Assembly: GCF_028769735.1 (NCBI RefSeq)
Contig: NC_088171.1
Coordinates: forward strand, 82,760,716-82,824,715
Reading direction: 5' to 3'
DNA: 64,000 bases
DNA from: Zonotrichia leucophrys gambelii
Taxonomy: Eukaryota; Chordata; Aves; Passeriformes; Passerellidae
Shown here one piece after another: positions 40,330 to 53,384 of the stretch; within the stretch, counting starts at the first letter, position 1; each line of letters begins with the position of its first letter. Made by a program: the position numbers and the translations under genes. Below the pieces are notes generated by a model that saw nothing but the letters and a program-made list of their open reading frames with translations, was not told where the DNA came from and ran no database searches.

Positions 40330-42660
40330 GAGTGCCTTCAGCCAAGCACAGGCAGCCACAGCCCCCTGAGACTTTTTGCTGAGTGCACCTTCACCCACCC
40401 TCTGGCTCTTCAGATGTGGAAATGTTGCATTTAGTGACTGGGGAAGCACCTGCACCTGTCTAACTTGAGTCAAACCAGCCTGCAATGGTCTAATAATGCA
40501 TTTCTGGATCCCCTACTGACTACCTACAGTAGGCTGGTATTGCCAGTGCTTTTTGTTTTCTGTAATTCAAGCTGATTCAGTGGAATCTGTCAAAATGCAG
40601 CTGGAATAACTTCATGGTTCTTTCAACTATATCATGAATGAGAGGATAAAAGAGTTGAAACTGCTGATGAAATTGTTAATGTTGGATTGCTGTGGTAGAA
40701 ATGAATCTCCAGGGTGGCATTTTGTACCACTACCACTGTTTTGTTACTTCAGGAACACTGCAGAAGCACAAGGCTGGGGAACTGTGTCCTGTGTTCCAAA
40801 ATGCTGCATTGCTGGCTGAGGAGAGCTGCAGCAGATGAATAATGAGTGGCATCTACAGATCTGAATTGTTCCTGTTTTCATTAAGTCGTATGTTCAGCTG
40901 TAAATGTTACATTGTCTCTAGAGGCAGAGGATGAGTTGTACATAATGACTGTGAATTTCAGATAGAAAGGGCAGATCTGAGCAGTTTTAGAACTATTTTA
41001 TTCCCTCAAGAAAAAAAAAAAAACCAAAAAAAAAAAAAAAAAACCAAAAAAAAGCACAGGCACGGTTATTTGGTTACTAGAAAGCACAGGAAAACCCATG
41101 CCCCCTTCAATTTTGGTCAAGAGATGGCCACTCACCCCAGAAAGCACCAGCCCAGGCCTGAGCTCTGCCCAGGGGGGATGTTTACACTGCTCAGTGGTGT
41201 GTAGTAAAATCAGATGGTGCAGGAAATTCAGTTTGTTCATGATCTCAACAAGGAAGTGATGGTACAAAAGGAATGGCAGCTGTGAGTCACCTCTCCTGGT
41301 GGGACCACAGGATGTTCCAAGGAAGCTGGAAAGTGCCTCTCTAGGGAAGAAATAGCAGTGGAAGGTGTTGATAGCAGGCAGGTGGCTTGACTGTCTTAAA
41401 AAGAATTGTTCTGTGGAGAGAAATAACACTTGTGTGTGCTGATGGTCTCCTGTAGGTTGTACAGGATGTCAGCTAGTCTATGGAGTATTTCTGGTGCTCT
41501 GGAACATCTTAAAGGCAGTCAGAGACAACATAAAGGAAACTGAGCAACTGAGCCTTACTTCCCTGTGGGTGGGACTTCAGGGTTTAACTGAACTCTTTCT
41601 GATAAAAAATGTTGTTTTGTGGAGTGGTTTTTGGTTGGTATTTGGCTTTTTGTATTGTATTGTTTTGTTTTCTCATCAAAGCATTCTCAAGCAACACTGG
41701 CAAAAAGGGGAGAGAAAGAGAAATCTAGAAAATATGTGGCAAATAACAAAAGCAGTCATCACAACTGATGAACAATTTTTTTGATTCCTATGGAGAATCC
41801 AGTTATTCTGCTTTTCACATCCAAACAGGATTTGAATTGACATCCAGTGTTTGGAAAACTCGCATAATACCTTACTCAAAAACCTCAAAAAATAACTAAT
41901 TCTTTAATGTGTTCCTTCCTGTGACAAATTGCAACAGGTCATGGATGTGACACACTTTGTTAAGAACTGATATAACACAAGAGGGTTTACAGGGTTGAAA
42001 TAATATGAAATTGCTGATCATGCTATTACAGAGACTGTGCTGTTTCCTTGGAGAAGAAATAGGGGGGATAATGTAATACAAATGGTGTGTCTGAGCAGAG
42101 GGAATAACATTTAACATTTCATCCTCCAGGCTGCCTTGATACGGGGCTGTGATAACAGGGTGATGCTGTTGACCTCCATGAACTACATTGAAAGGAAAGT
42201 CGAACTCAGCCTGATTCTTTCCTGAAGTTTATAGAAAAGCACATTAAATCAGATTTAATCTGAAAAAGTAAACATCACAGAACAGGGTATTTCCCTGCTA
42301 TATTCTTTGTAGCATGCCAGCCATCTCCAAGAAACTGATGTCATTTTCCATCTCTCTAGATTAATTTCCGGGCTCTGTTCTTGAAGTGAACGAGATTGTG
42401 TTTCAAATCAACCCTGTCCCCTAAAGTGAGCACGCAGGACTGTGCAAACAGGAGGACAGGCTGGCTTGGAAGGGACCTGGGGAGGAGCTGCATTGAGCCT
42501 CCTGCACCACTGAGAGCCAATTTCCGTGGTTGTTCAGGGTCCAGGTGAGTCTTGGCTATGTCCCAGGGGGCACTGCCTTGCTGGGCAGCTGCCTCAGTGC
42601 TTTCCTGTTCCTTTATGGAGGCCATCCAGCAAAATATGGCAAAAAATAACCAGGCACCTG
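40330..42660. other. Intergenic; A-rich tract at 41010-41055, otherwise nothing recognised
   Basis: No gene is seen. The A-rich tract is interrupted by CC pairs and could be the tail of a minus-strand retrocopy or a simple repeat. The 143-codon minus frame beside it (40998-41429) has no domain and ends in the T-rich complement, giving a run of Phe. Confidence 0.45.
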
Positions 42661-42667
42661 ACCCTGT

Positions 42668-44010
42668 CACAGAAGCATGGAATAATTCAGGTTGGAAAAG
42701 ACCTCTATGATCCTGAGTCCAGCTGTCAACCCAGCACCACTTAGGAGCACCACTGAGCCATGTCCCCAAGTGCCACATTCACATACCTTTCCAACACTTC
42801 TAAGGACAGTAATCCCACCACTACTTCTCTGGGCCGTCCATTCCAATGCTTGGCAACTCCTTCAGTGAAGGCATTTTTTCTAATATCCAATCTACACCTT
42901 CCTTAGGCCGTTTCTTCTTGTCCTATCACTTGCTACTTTGGGAGAAGGGGCTGACCCTCACCTCACTATAATCTTCTTTCAGGTAGTTGTAGAGAGTACA
43001 GAAGTCTCCCCAAGCCTCCTTTTCTCCAGGCTAAATACCCCCAGTTCCTCCTCATAGGACTTGTGCTCCAGACCCTTCCCCAGCTTCCTTGCCTGTTTCT
43101 GGACATGTTCCAGCTCCTTGTTGTAGTGAGAGGCCCAGAACTGGATGCAGCACTCGAGGTGTGGCCTCTCCAGCACTGAACGCAGGGTGACAATCACTGC
43201 CCTGGTCCTGCTGGCCACAGTGGTTCTGACACAACCACCTGGGCACCTGCTGGCTCGTGTTCAGCTGGCTGTGAACCAGCACCCTGTCCTGGGTTGACTA
43301 TATGATGCTTTTATCCCCAATCGTCTCATTCTGTTTATGTTGAATAATAATAAGTTTTGTACCTTTAAGAGTGTTACAGAGAGTGAAGGGGGAGAGAGAA
43401 GAAGCGCGCAGTTTGTTTTCAGACACTGCACTCACTCCTCCACATTCCTGCTCCTGACTGTGTTGTCTGCGGACAGACAGCAGGACAGAGAGCTCTTCTT
43501 TTGCTTTTTAGTTAGTGTTAGCTAGCTGAGGCAAAGAAGTTCCCTGGACTGTTTTTTTTCCCTTTTCTTTGGACCTCTTGGAACTGCTCTGGACTGAACA
43601 CCCAGGAGAGCACCGGCAGCTGCAGCTGTGGCCCACTGGGCCGGCCCTGGCCTGCGACAATTCCAGCACTGAGGGACTGATCAGAGACTGAGTGAGCTGC
43701 TGCTTGAACCCAGGGTTTTCTCAGTTTGTCATCTCTTTTAGAGTGGCAAGGGGTCTCATTGTTTTGATACTGTTTTGGTCTTATTGTTTAATAAACAGGG
43801 GTTTTTTCCACCTTTCTCCAAGGAGGTATTTTTCTTTCCTCCCGGACCAGTTGGGGGGAGGGGCCGATTGGATCTGCTTTTCCCACCGGAGCTCCTTTGG
43901 GGGGATTCTTCCCCAAATTTGCTCTAAACCTGGACACACCCCCAGGTTCTTTCCCAATGGGCAGCTTTCCAGACACTCAGCCCCTGTCCCGGAGAGCTCT
44001 GTGGAATAAT
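42668..44010 (-). mobile_element. CR1 LINE copy split by an LTR
   Basis: The 3' end begins near ATGGAATAATTCAGGTTGG. The minus strand encodes CR1 reverse transcriptase pieces such as [20 protein letters not shown] and [15 protein letters not shown]. The copy is interrupted at 43284 and resumes at 43942. With the LTR and one target copy removed, the minus strand reads GGGAAAGAACCTGGGGGTG then CTGGTTCACAGCC, which is continuous CR1. Confidence 0.9.
43285..43936 (+). mobile_element. Solo LTR of an endogenous retrovirus (ERVL-like)
   Basis: The 652-bp element begins TGTCC and ends GGACA, an inverted terminal pair of the TG..CA type. It is flanked by the 5-bp duplication CACCC (43280-43284 and 43937-43941). 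A poly(A) signal AATAAA lies at 43790-43795, which gives the plus orientation. No internal retroviral genes are present. From memory its first bases resemble songbird ERVL-class LTRs, and a 5-bp target duplication fits that class. It inserted into an existing CR1. Confidence 0.92.
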
Positions 44011-45985
44011 ACTTTGTACAGCTGTACTGAAATACTGTGTTTTCCTGAAATACCGTAGATGTGTTTTAACACACACACACACAAAAAAGCACAGTAGGCA
44101 AGATGACGGAGATGTCTCAGTGGGAGATGACTGATTACCAACAAATTACCATTGATTTAGAGAGGGAATATACAGATGATAACTTTTGTCAGGCTCACTG
44201 CTGAAACTGCCAATAGAGGAACCCTACTGTGAAAGAATGAACAGTAGATGCTAGTCATAAGATTAATATAAAAATCTGAAACAGCTGGTAAGGACAACAC
44301 TTGTGTTTATGGCTGGCTGCACCAGCACAAATGCCAACTACTGTTTCTAAACAAGATCTGAGAACAAGAACCTGGCAAATGCACTGTGATTACTGGAAAT
44401 CACTGTGTTTGCCTCCAGACCCCTGACTGGGATTGAAGGTCTCTGACAGCAAGATTGGCTTAGGCTCTAGAGTTGTTCACCCCCTTTGTCTGGAAGATGA
44501 GTGCTACCAGCACCACCAAGCTGCTCTCATGTATGGCCCAGGTCAGGGATGCCCAGAAACAGCCTCCCAGAAGAAGCCAAAGCAAAGGCAGCCTCTGAGG
44601 GCAGCCTCACAAGCTTTTGATGTGTTCTGTGTTCTTTAGAGGGGCATGAACTTGTTCAAGAAACTGCTCAAGACCTCTGGCTCCCCGCAGCCCTGGAGCA
44701 TGTGGGATGTGTCTGGAGGAGCCCAGGGTGCTGAAGGAACCCTGAGTAGAGCAGTGTGCCTGAGCAGTGCTGCCTCAGAGCTAGGCGAGCGGAACCATTG
44801 CAAACGCCGAGTTAAAGCTCCTCGTTTCCATGAGCGCTGCGCCCCCGCAGGGCTTTCCTGGCACAAGGGAAAAGCTCGTGTGGCCTGGCTGTGGATGTTC
44901 TCTTCAATGCTCTGGGCCTGCTTGTTCCCAGAAGGATGCACCCATTCACAAAGGGCTTCCCAGCAGGGAGGTGACACAGGCAGCCAGCCCCCAGGGAGGC
45001 TGTGAGGCAGGGGAAGCTTCAGGGAGAAGGGATGAACAGGAAGGGAAGTGGAAGGGCAGAGGATAAGCACTAGGATAAACTTGGGAAGCTGGGAAAGATT
45101 GCTGGGGGCCAGAGGAATCCTGCAACATTAGGAATAACAAGCAATTCAAAGTACTGCAGCTGGCTGTGGGTGAGGAGGAATGTGGAAGGATTTTGAAGGT
45201 CAAACATCTGATGTTAAAAGGAAAAGATGTCTTTGGGGAATTGTGTGTATGCACAGCACTGGAACTGTTGCTTTCCAGGACTGAGCAACGTGATGGAGCA
45301 CTGATGCACTTACTGGCTCCAGCTCCTGAGGGAATTGTGCCCCGGCAAGAGCAGCTCTCTCTGGTGCTAGAAGGGAGCAATTGAGGCCATTGTGCGGCAA
45401 GCACCGCGGCTTCCGAACAGCAGCCGCCTCTGCAGGCAGCGTGCCAGGAGAGATTCCAGCTCTGGGCTCAGGAATGGTGGTAAACTCTTCTGAGGATGGG
45501 AAGTACCGGAACTAACTGGTGAACAAAGCAGGAGGCACCCAACCAATATGGCGCATAAAAGAGTAGCCTGTTCCAACAGGCCCAGCTGAGTTGGGCTCCA
45601 GAGTTTTCCAGGGGCATAAACTGGACACTGAAGGGACACCGAATCACTGGACACATGAAATTATGTCATAGTATATAACACATGGTAAACCTCAATGCAT
45701 GCCCTATATTCAATGTTTATTAAACGTGTATATGTTCAGATTACCTTAAGTGATTTACTTTGTGTTAAATGTTTATATTTATTTATACTTTTATTGCTTT
45801 AAAATTTTACTGATTATTGATAAACTATGTGTATTTTATATTATAAACTATTTTACATACACTGTATATTCCATATGTGTGTTGTTATAGGTTTATTTAA
45901 CAGAGGGTGTACAATATATGCACATGTTAGTATAGTTATATAATATACCGTGTGCTATCAGATTACACAATAACATGCCATATAT
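44011..45985. other. Intergenic, mixed composition, no gene supported
   Basis: The stretch 44640-45660 is richer in G+C than its surroundings and has several overlapping frames on both strands (up to 152 codons). None shows a recognisable domain or splice pattern. A TATA-like GCATAAAAGAG at 45554-45564 hints at LTR remains, but no ends were found. From 45660 to 45985 the sequence is very AT-rich. Confidence 0.4.
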
Positions 45986-45987
45986 TA

Positions 45988-46348
45988 TTTCACAGAATTA
46001 TGGAATGGCCTGGGTTGGAAGGGACCCCAAAGACCATCTTGTTCCATACCCCCTGTCATGCGCTGGGGCACCTTTCAGTAGACCAGATTCCTCAGAGCTC
46101 CATCCAACCCTGACTTTGAACACTTCCAGGGATGGGACATCCACAGCTTCTCCAGGCAATCTGTTCCAGAGCCTCATCACCCTCACAGTAAAGAATTTCT
46201 TCCTAATATCTAATCTAAACCTACTCTCTTTCAGTCTGAAGCCATGTTGCCCTGTCCTACTCTTGTAAATAGCTCCTCTCCATCTTCCTTGTAGCCTCCT
46301 ATCAGGTTCTGGAAGCAGGCAATTAGGCCATCCTGAAGCCTTCTTGAT
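45988..46348 (-). mobile_element. CR1 LINE copy, minus orientation
   Basis: It starts TTTCACAGAATTATGGAATG then GGGTTGGAAGGGACCCC, a textbook reversed CR1 end. The minus frame contains MRVMRLWNRLPGEAVDVPSL, typical of the CR1 protein C-terminus. It is 5' truncated near 46348. Confidence 0.9.
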
Positions 46349-47475
46349 TTATTAAGATTTATTACATAACACAATGTAAGCAGTTCTATTTACATTATAG
46401 AATGTATAAAATATATGTCTAGTGTTGCATTATATAGTCTATGTATATAAATAATATTACATAGCATATAAAATAGTATCTATTACATATTAGACATTAC
46501 TTTCTCACTGAATCCTGGTTTTATGCTAGAAGGTTAAGGAGACACAAAATGCTGAGTGTCTGTCTTGTTCTGTTGGGGTTTCTTTTATTTTCCAGATAAA
46601 AACCAAGATTTCTGGGTGATCCTCAGAATCAAGAGCCAGTAGAACTTACGCCTGCAGCTGGCAAATAAGTTTAACTGATCATTTGAAACAAAAAAAACCC
46701 AAAAAAACCCAAACAAACAAAACAAAACAAAAAACCCAGCAACCAACCAACCAACCAACCAACCAACCAACCAACCAACAGAAATAATAATAAAAACATG
46801 ATGAAGGACAACATAATGTAATCAATCATTCAAAAACCTTGCAGGAAGTCCTTTCTCAGTAGCTATAAAAATGCAGAATTTTCTTATGGCTACGAATCTG
46901 GCCATGATACAACAAGCAGAGTAGAACAGACAAATCAATTTTCAGGGTGGCAGAAGATTAGAAACACCAAAAAGTTTAAAAACATTAAGCTTCAACAGGT
47001 GATCTATATAACATTAAATACATGGACGTTTGGAAAGGGGATGTGAACAGTGCGTCAGCAAAATTTGTGGAGACTTCAAGGCTATTTGTCTTGGTTAAAG
47101 CCTGAGACTATTACAAGGAGAGTGGAATGAAGAAGAACCCAATGAGAGACAAGTTCCATGACAAATGGCCCTCCATAGTCAATATGAAAATAAGAGAAGG
47201 GGAAGGAGAAGATAAACCTCTACAAACACTTGAATTTTAGAGGGAGAATACCAACATGGTGGTGACATTTGGGCACTGCTGTAGGCAGATCATGGAGACC
47301 TCTGCTTGGTGGGAGATTCCATGAGGTTAAAACACTGAAAGGTCACCTTGAGACACAAACTGGGAAGATGTAGCCATTCTTCTCTTTCTTTTGAGCTGGT
47401 TTTATTCACTTCTCAGCAATGCAGGCCTCTCTCAGAGGTTTCCATAAAGAAGACAAGAGCCAGCAGCTGTGCTAC
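46349..47475. other. Intergenic, AT-rich, with an AACC microsatellite
   Basis: Strongly AT-rich (46370-46500), then A-rich and the AACC repeat, then unique sequence with no recognised content. Confidence 0.5.
46741..46779. repeat. (AACC)n microsatellite
   Basis: About ten AACC units in a row, preceded by A-rich runs broken by CCC (46688-46740). Confidence 0.95.
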
Positions 47476-47479
47476 TAAC

Positions 47480-47690
47480 TGGAAATAAGGAAAAGGGGAA
47501 ACTCCCAGAGGGTAACTAAGCACTGGAGCTGGCTGCCCAGAGGGGTGGGGAAGTGTCTACTTTTGAGATATTTGGAATTCAGGAGGACAATGCCCTGAGG
47601 AATCTGAGCTAATGTCCCAGATGACCTTTTTTGGAGCAAAGGGTTGAATGAGATCATCTCCATTCCCACCTGAATCATTCTGATCCCCAG
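47480..47690 (+). mobile_element. Degraded CR1 LINE 3' region
   Basis: GCACTGGAGCTGGCTGCCCA, GAGATATTTGGAATTCAGG and GTTGAATGAGATCATCTCC follow the CR1 3' order, ending at CATTCTGATC. It is an old copy. The left edge is uncertain and may reach 47350. Confidence 0.68.
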
Positions 47691-48149
47691 GACAAGATTC
47701 TGACTCTCCCCTCTGAGCCATCAGGACACAGAATTAGATGACTTTCTCATCCAGCTGGACAATTAATTTGTACCAATCTCAACATTTCTATATTACACCA
47801 AAAATATATATTAAACCCAGATGCCTCTTTCAAATCTTGCCTAGCACTACATAAAGCTGTTTTTATTGCACATCATGCATACAGGCTCGAATTTGCAAGT
47901 AATATTGAGAGATTTTAAGATACAATATATAAATATCATTAGGCATTCTTTAGGAAAAGCCTCTGTGTTTGTAGAGCATATTCTGATCCTTCAGATGTCC
48001 TGGCAATAAAGTTACCAAATAGCCAAAGCTGCCCTGCATGTAACCATGTGAAAACTGAAACTCCTTTTTGATCAGCTTTGAGCAGAGGGATCAGGTACAA
48101 TAATAGACAAAATCAAAGCTCTAACTGCAAACTGAGAAGCTTTGATGAA

Positions 48150-48840
48150 TGTGAAGATGAATGTGACCTGGCAATGTGCACTCACAGCCCAGAAAGCCAA
48201 ACTGCATCCAAAGCATGTCCTGGGCTGCATCCAAAGCAGCGTGGGCAGGAGGAGAGGGGATTCTGCCCCTCTGCTCTGCTCTGGTGGGACCCCACCTGCA
48301 GGGCTGCACCCAGCTCTGAGATCCCAGCACAGGGAGGACAGGGAACCATTGGAGCGAGTCCAGAGGGGGGACACAAAGATGATCAAAGGAATGGAGAAGC
48401 TTTCCTGTGAGAAAAGGCTGAGAGGTTTGTGGTTCAGCCTGGAGAAGAGAAGACTCCAGGGAGACCTTGTAGAAGCCTTCCAGTACCTAAGTGGGCCAAC
48501 AAGAAAGCAGGAGAGGGATTTTTCACAAGAGCATGAAGTGATAGGACAAGGGGGAACAGCTTCCAACAGAGAGTCAATCCAGACATAAGAAAGACATTTT
48601 TTACTATGAGGGTAGTGAAACACTGGCACAGGTTGCCCAGAGAAAACACTGGCACAGGTTGCCTGTGGATGCCTCATCCCTGGGAAAGCTCAAGGTCAGG
48701 CTGGACTTTCACCAATCTGATCAAGTTGAAGATGACCCTGATCATTGCCAGGGGCTTGGACTAGCTGACCTTTAAAGGTCCCTTCCAAAATGGTCACCCC
48801 ATTCTGTGATTCTGTGATTCTGTGATTCTGTGATTCTGAT
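48150..48840 (+). mobile_element. CR1 LINE copy, plus orientation, with octamer tail
   Basis: The plus strand encodes diverged reverse transcriptase pieces: HVLGCIQSSVGRR, then LERVQRGDTKMIKGMEKLS and [20 protein letters not shown]. The tail is ATTCTGTG repeated four times (48801-48838). The 5' end is truncated within the ORF2-type domain, and several frameshifts break it. Long frames on both strands here belong to the repeat. Confidence 0.92.
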
Positions 48841-51655
48841 CCTTTTCAGTATCTCCCTGAGGGCATGCACAGCTCTGAGGCAATGCTGTGCCTCCTGGCA
48901 GCCTTCAGTGCCATAGCCAGTGCTGAGTCATTTGGAGCAATCTGGAGAAGCCATCTTCTCTTCAGAATGACACACGGATCACGCTCAAGTTGACACCAAC
49001 TCTTACTGATTTCCATAAGGTCACCTTCCACTTTCTGAAAAAGTTGGGTCCCTTTACACTCAGTTAAAAGTTATTTCTATTTGAGTATAAAACCTGCTTG
49101 TAACTGGTGCTGGTAAAATGGATAGGATTTTGTTGTCTTCTTTGGGGGTGGGGATGTTAACTATATTTGTCTCTGAAAAGGTGAAGCTTCCTTTTAAGTG
49201 ATTTAAAGTGTTATGTTGCTCAGGAAGGAAGGAATGGATGCATGAAGGGAGGACAAGGTATTTCCTGGCAACTGAGATTTAATTGTGTGAGTCCCTTTTA
49301 TGTATGTTTGCCTTACGGATAGAGGGTGATAAAAAGAGAAAGTGCAGAAGGAGTGACATGAGGGTGGTTGTCTGTCTCAGCTCAATTCATTCTCTTGTAG
49401 CTGATTCTCTGAATTTGCTCCCTTTGGCTAGATTAGTAACATCTTTGCAGGTTGGTCTGTGTTAACTTTGCTTTCCTTTCTTCTCCTTTACCCTGCCCTA
49501 CTCTTCTCCCTCCATTTCTACCCCAGCACAGGGAATCTGATAGATTTATCCTTAGGCACCAGCAGATGATTCATTTAGAGAAGTAAAAAAAAGCGGAAGG
49601 GAAAAAATGTATCTTTTCCATAGGTAGCCTGTAGACAAAGAGATGTCTCTGTTCAAGGAGCTGTGAAATAAGAAGCAGTCTCCTATTGCATCTTTCCTTC
49701 TTAGATGGAAAAGCTAAGACTTCAAATTTTTTTACAAGAGGGTGGATTCCATCAAGGATACCTAAATGCTTCTCTTCTAGAGTAAAAAAAAATTAATCAT
49801 GTTGAAATAATTTACTACAGAGTATTACATTTTGACTAGTTGTCACAGAGGTACTGCAGAGATAATCTCTTTGCATTACAGATGTTGACTAAACTTTGCC
49901 AGTGTTGTCATCTAGTGAGCAATGGTATTCCTGGTTTGGCAGGCTATGGGGGAATCAGGGGCAGGACACATCTGGGGAGCTGGAAGCAATGCAGTGGCAG
50001 GGGGGTCTGTTTAAAAGAGATTTTTTTGCCCTTAGTGTAAAAAGGTAAGGACATTCCTAAGGATCCTTTGAAGACATTTTTTTAATAGGAAACAGGGAGG
50101 TCCTATCCTTTTACTAGTTTCTCCCTATGTAGAGAAAAATCTGGCTAAATGTTTAAAAAACCTTCTGTGCTTTGCTCAGGTCAGTTTAAGCTGGATATGC
50201 CAGCTGTTTACTTTCATGAGTTAATGAGTATTCTTAAGCTTTCCTCATTTGTTTAAGAGCATCAGCATTAGAGGACAAAGGGATGTTGGTACTGGGAAAT
50301 CAAAATGCTGCTTCAATTTCTCCATTACATTAGAGCTCTTGTTGCACGTCATGTGGCAAAATCTCAGATCACTTGACAAAGTGTCCTGAAGAGAGAATCT
50401 ATTTCTTGAAATTAATTTCAGTGACAGAGATGAGATGACCTTGTTATAAACCAGGACTCTCTACCCTCAGATTCATACATCTAGTTCTAAGAGGAAATGG
50501 CTGCCAGAATTGCTTTGATCCAGCAAATCATAATTTGAAGCCACACAAAGGCTGCAGCATGTTTCTTTGTGGTCATTAAGCTAAACACACGCTTTAATTT
50601 ACTTTTTAAGGACAACTTTCCTCTCTCATTCCAGCTGGTACATTGCACAAAACTCCCCAAAGAACATTTCAAATTAAGTATAGCTCTGCAGTTACAACCT
50701 CTGCTTGCTAGCTGAGCATGCAGGGAATACACTAACATTTCTGAGTGCTCTCCCTCCTACCAGCAGTTTTACATTTAAAAGGAGTCTGGCCTTTGATGGT
50801 GTCACTGACAGGACCCCTTGAGTGCAATCCACATGTATTTCTAATCACTTGGGAAAACACTGGGAAGGTGGAAAGGCATATTTAGCAGAATAGCTGCTCA
50901 AGGCATTTTAAGTAATGTAGGACAAAGAGCTATAAAGAAGAATTTTCTGGTCATCTTTCAAATATCTAGGCAACCCCTGACGTCTCATCCATCCCTCTTT
51001 GGCTTTGTTTACTGGCAGGAATGAATGTTCTTCTCTGTTAAAAGAAGATTTCAAGAGATGCCAACAGCATAAACTGAAGCTTCTCCCTCAGGAGGCTGCA
51101 ATAACTTCTGGTTCTTTTCCTTCCAAAGAACCTGTAAGCTCTTCCAGGAACACAGTCAATAGCTGTACTGCTGAAGGGTGTTTCTGCCTCCTCCTTTGCC
51201 AGCTTCACCATGGTGGATCCTCACCACTCATACCCTGGCTTGTCTAGTTACATTTATGCTTCTTCCACAAAGAATTTACCATGGGTATTATGGGCAGCAT
51301 CCAGCTGTGACTTTTTGAGGGCTGGTGCATGAATTGTAGATACCTCCAACTAGCAATGGATAGATCACATCATCTGTCCATGAAATTCATGTCACAAAAT
51401 ACTTGTACTCTTCAGGTCACTTCCAGTGGACAGGAACCTTTAAATGTATTACTGCCAATACAGAAAGAAGAGCAGAAATGGCCTTAGATAAAGTTGTTAT
51501 TCCTACCCCAAGTCCTGCAGAAGATATCTGCGTAGTTACACCCCAGGTGTGCAAACCTCATGGGCATTATGGTCAAAAGAATACCAGAAAAGAGTCTCTT
51601 TCATCTTTGGTCTTGATTTGGGTCCAGGGTTCACCTTTATATGTGTGTATGTGTA
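48841..51655. other. Intergenic, nothing recognised
   Basis: Unique sequence of ordinary composition. Scattered short frames have no recognised product. Confidence 0.5.
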
Positions 51656-51662
51656 TTTCTTT

Positions 51663-51675
51663 CTATCTATCTATC

Positions 51676-51738
<63 letters not shown>

Positions 51739-51775
51739 ATCTATATAATCTATATAATCTATCTCTATATGTCTA
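51663..51775. repeat. (ATCT)n tetranucleotide microsatellite
   Basis: A long run of CTAT/ATCT units, pure over most of 51675-51737, with degenerate ATCTATATA units to 51775. It creates Tyr-Leu-Ser-Ile repeats in chance frames. It is probably length-variable between individuals. Confidence 0.96.
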
Positions 51776-52485
51776 TGTATATGTATATGCATGCGTATAA
51801 AAGTAAATACCAAGTAAGGATACATATAAAAAATAAAGTACATCGGAATAACTGACTGCCCATAGAGTAACTGTTCAGAAGGTCAGGATGAGTGTCAGAT
51901 TTTTTCTGCTTGGCGATGGAGGAGAGGGGAGAAGCAGCTCAGCACAGGTGCACCTTGTTTGCCAGAGCCCTGTAAAGGCTGGGCACCACCTGTGCTCACT
52001 GAGAGCAGCAAAAGTGCTCTTGCAGTGCCCAGCATTCAGACTGATGGCACTTCCAGTGTGACTCCATTTTGCGGGATGCAGAGGATGAGGGAGCTGAATC
52101 ACAGCACTATTCACTCTGGCAATGTTACCAGCTGTGCTCTAGGGCGACTCACTTGGAATACATGAGCCCTTTGTTCCATCCCTTTGTTTTCCAAGTGCTC
52201 TGACTGCCCTTGTGAGGGAGGGGTACTTGACAACACAATTTTATCTCAGAAATGGGGTCAAAATAAGTGAAATCAGAGAAGGTTTTTGTATTCAGGTGCA
52301 GTGATGTAAAGCAAACAAGGAAGAAGGGAAAAAAAAGTAAATCCAGGTCCTCATACTGCCTGTAGAGTCTTTGACCCCATGAGCTGGACAGGGGAAGGAC
52401 ATGTGTGGGCCCAACTGGGCTCTGTTGTGCAGCTAAATGTGGACATCAAATGCAAAGCAGAAGAACTGTACTGTGACATGACCTG
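51776..52485. other. Intergenic, nothing recognised
   Basis: Unique sequence between the microsatellite and a CR1 copy. The frames at 51875-52165 have no recognisable domain. Confidence 0.45.
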
Positions 52486-52489
52486 GATG

Positions 52490-53384
52490 CAGGACATGAG
52501 GAAATACTAAGAAATTTTGCAATGACACTAAACTGGGAAGAACTTCCTCAAGGGCAGAGAGGCTCTGCAGAGAGACCTTGAAAAATCAGAGAGATGGGCA
52601 ATCACCCACTGTATGAATTCTAGCAAGGTCAAGTGCTGGATTCTGCACCTGGGATGGAGCAATCCTGGATAGGTGGACAGACTGGGGAATGAGATGTTGG
52701 AAAGCAGTGCTACAGAAAGGTGCCTGGGGGTCCTGGTTGATGAAATGTTGAACATGAGCCAGCAAGGCCCTGGCAGCCAGGAGAGCCAACCCTGTCCTGG
52801 GGTGCATCAGGCAGAGCATCACAGCTGGACAAGGGAGGGGATTGTCCTGCTCTGCTCTGAGCTGGGGCGGCCTCACCTCGAGTGCTGGGGGCAGTTCTGG
52901 GTGCCACAATGTAAGAAAGATATTAAACTATTAGGAACATCCAAAGGAGGGCAACAAAAATGGTGAAGGGCCTTGAGACGAAGTCATATGAGGAGCAGCC
53001 GAGGGCACTTGGCCTGTTCAGCCCAGAGGAGACTGAGGGGAGACCTCATTGCAGTTACAGCTTCCTCATGAGGAGAAGAAGGAGGACAGACACTGATCCC
53101 TTCTCTGTGGTGAGCAGTGACAGAACCTGAGGCAATGGCCCAAAGTTGTGTCAGAGGAGGTTTAGGTTGGATGTTAGAAAAATGTTCTTTACCAAGAGGG
53201 TGACCGGGCCCCAGAACAGGCTCCCCAGGGCAGTGGACACAGCACCAGCCTGACTGAGTTCAAGCAGTCTTTGGACAACACTCTCAGGAACATTGTGTGA
53301 CTCTTGGGGTGTCCTGTGCAGAGCCAAAAGTTGATGATGCTGGTGGGTCCACTCCAACTCAGCATATTCTGATTCTATGACATG
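52490..53384 (+). mobile_element. CR1 LINE copy, plus orientation, about 0.9 kb
   Basis: One of the two longest CR1 copies in the window. It opens with TTTTGCAATGACACTAAACT and GCAGAGAGACCTTGAAAAAT, continues through a diverged stretch (MLESSATERCLGVLVDEMLN, then LGRPHLECWGQFWVPQCKKD), and ends GGTGGGTCCACTCCAACTC, TATTCTGATTCTATGA. It is broken by frameshifts. Confidence 0.92.

Noticed and set aside
40998..41429. 143-codon minus-strand frame ending in a Phe run
   Set aside because: The Phe run is the complement of an A-rich tract. There is no recognisable domain and no splice signals.
44636..45404. Several overlapping frames suggesting a gene between NSUN2 and UBE2QL1
   Set aside because: Frames on both strands are equally open and none has homology. 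It was left as intergenic, possibly old LTR material.
48072..48677. 201-codon minus-strand frame
   Set aside because: It is antisense to a CR1 LINE copy whose plus strand encodes recognisable reverse transcriptase pieces.
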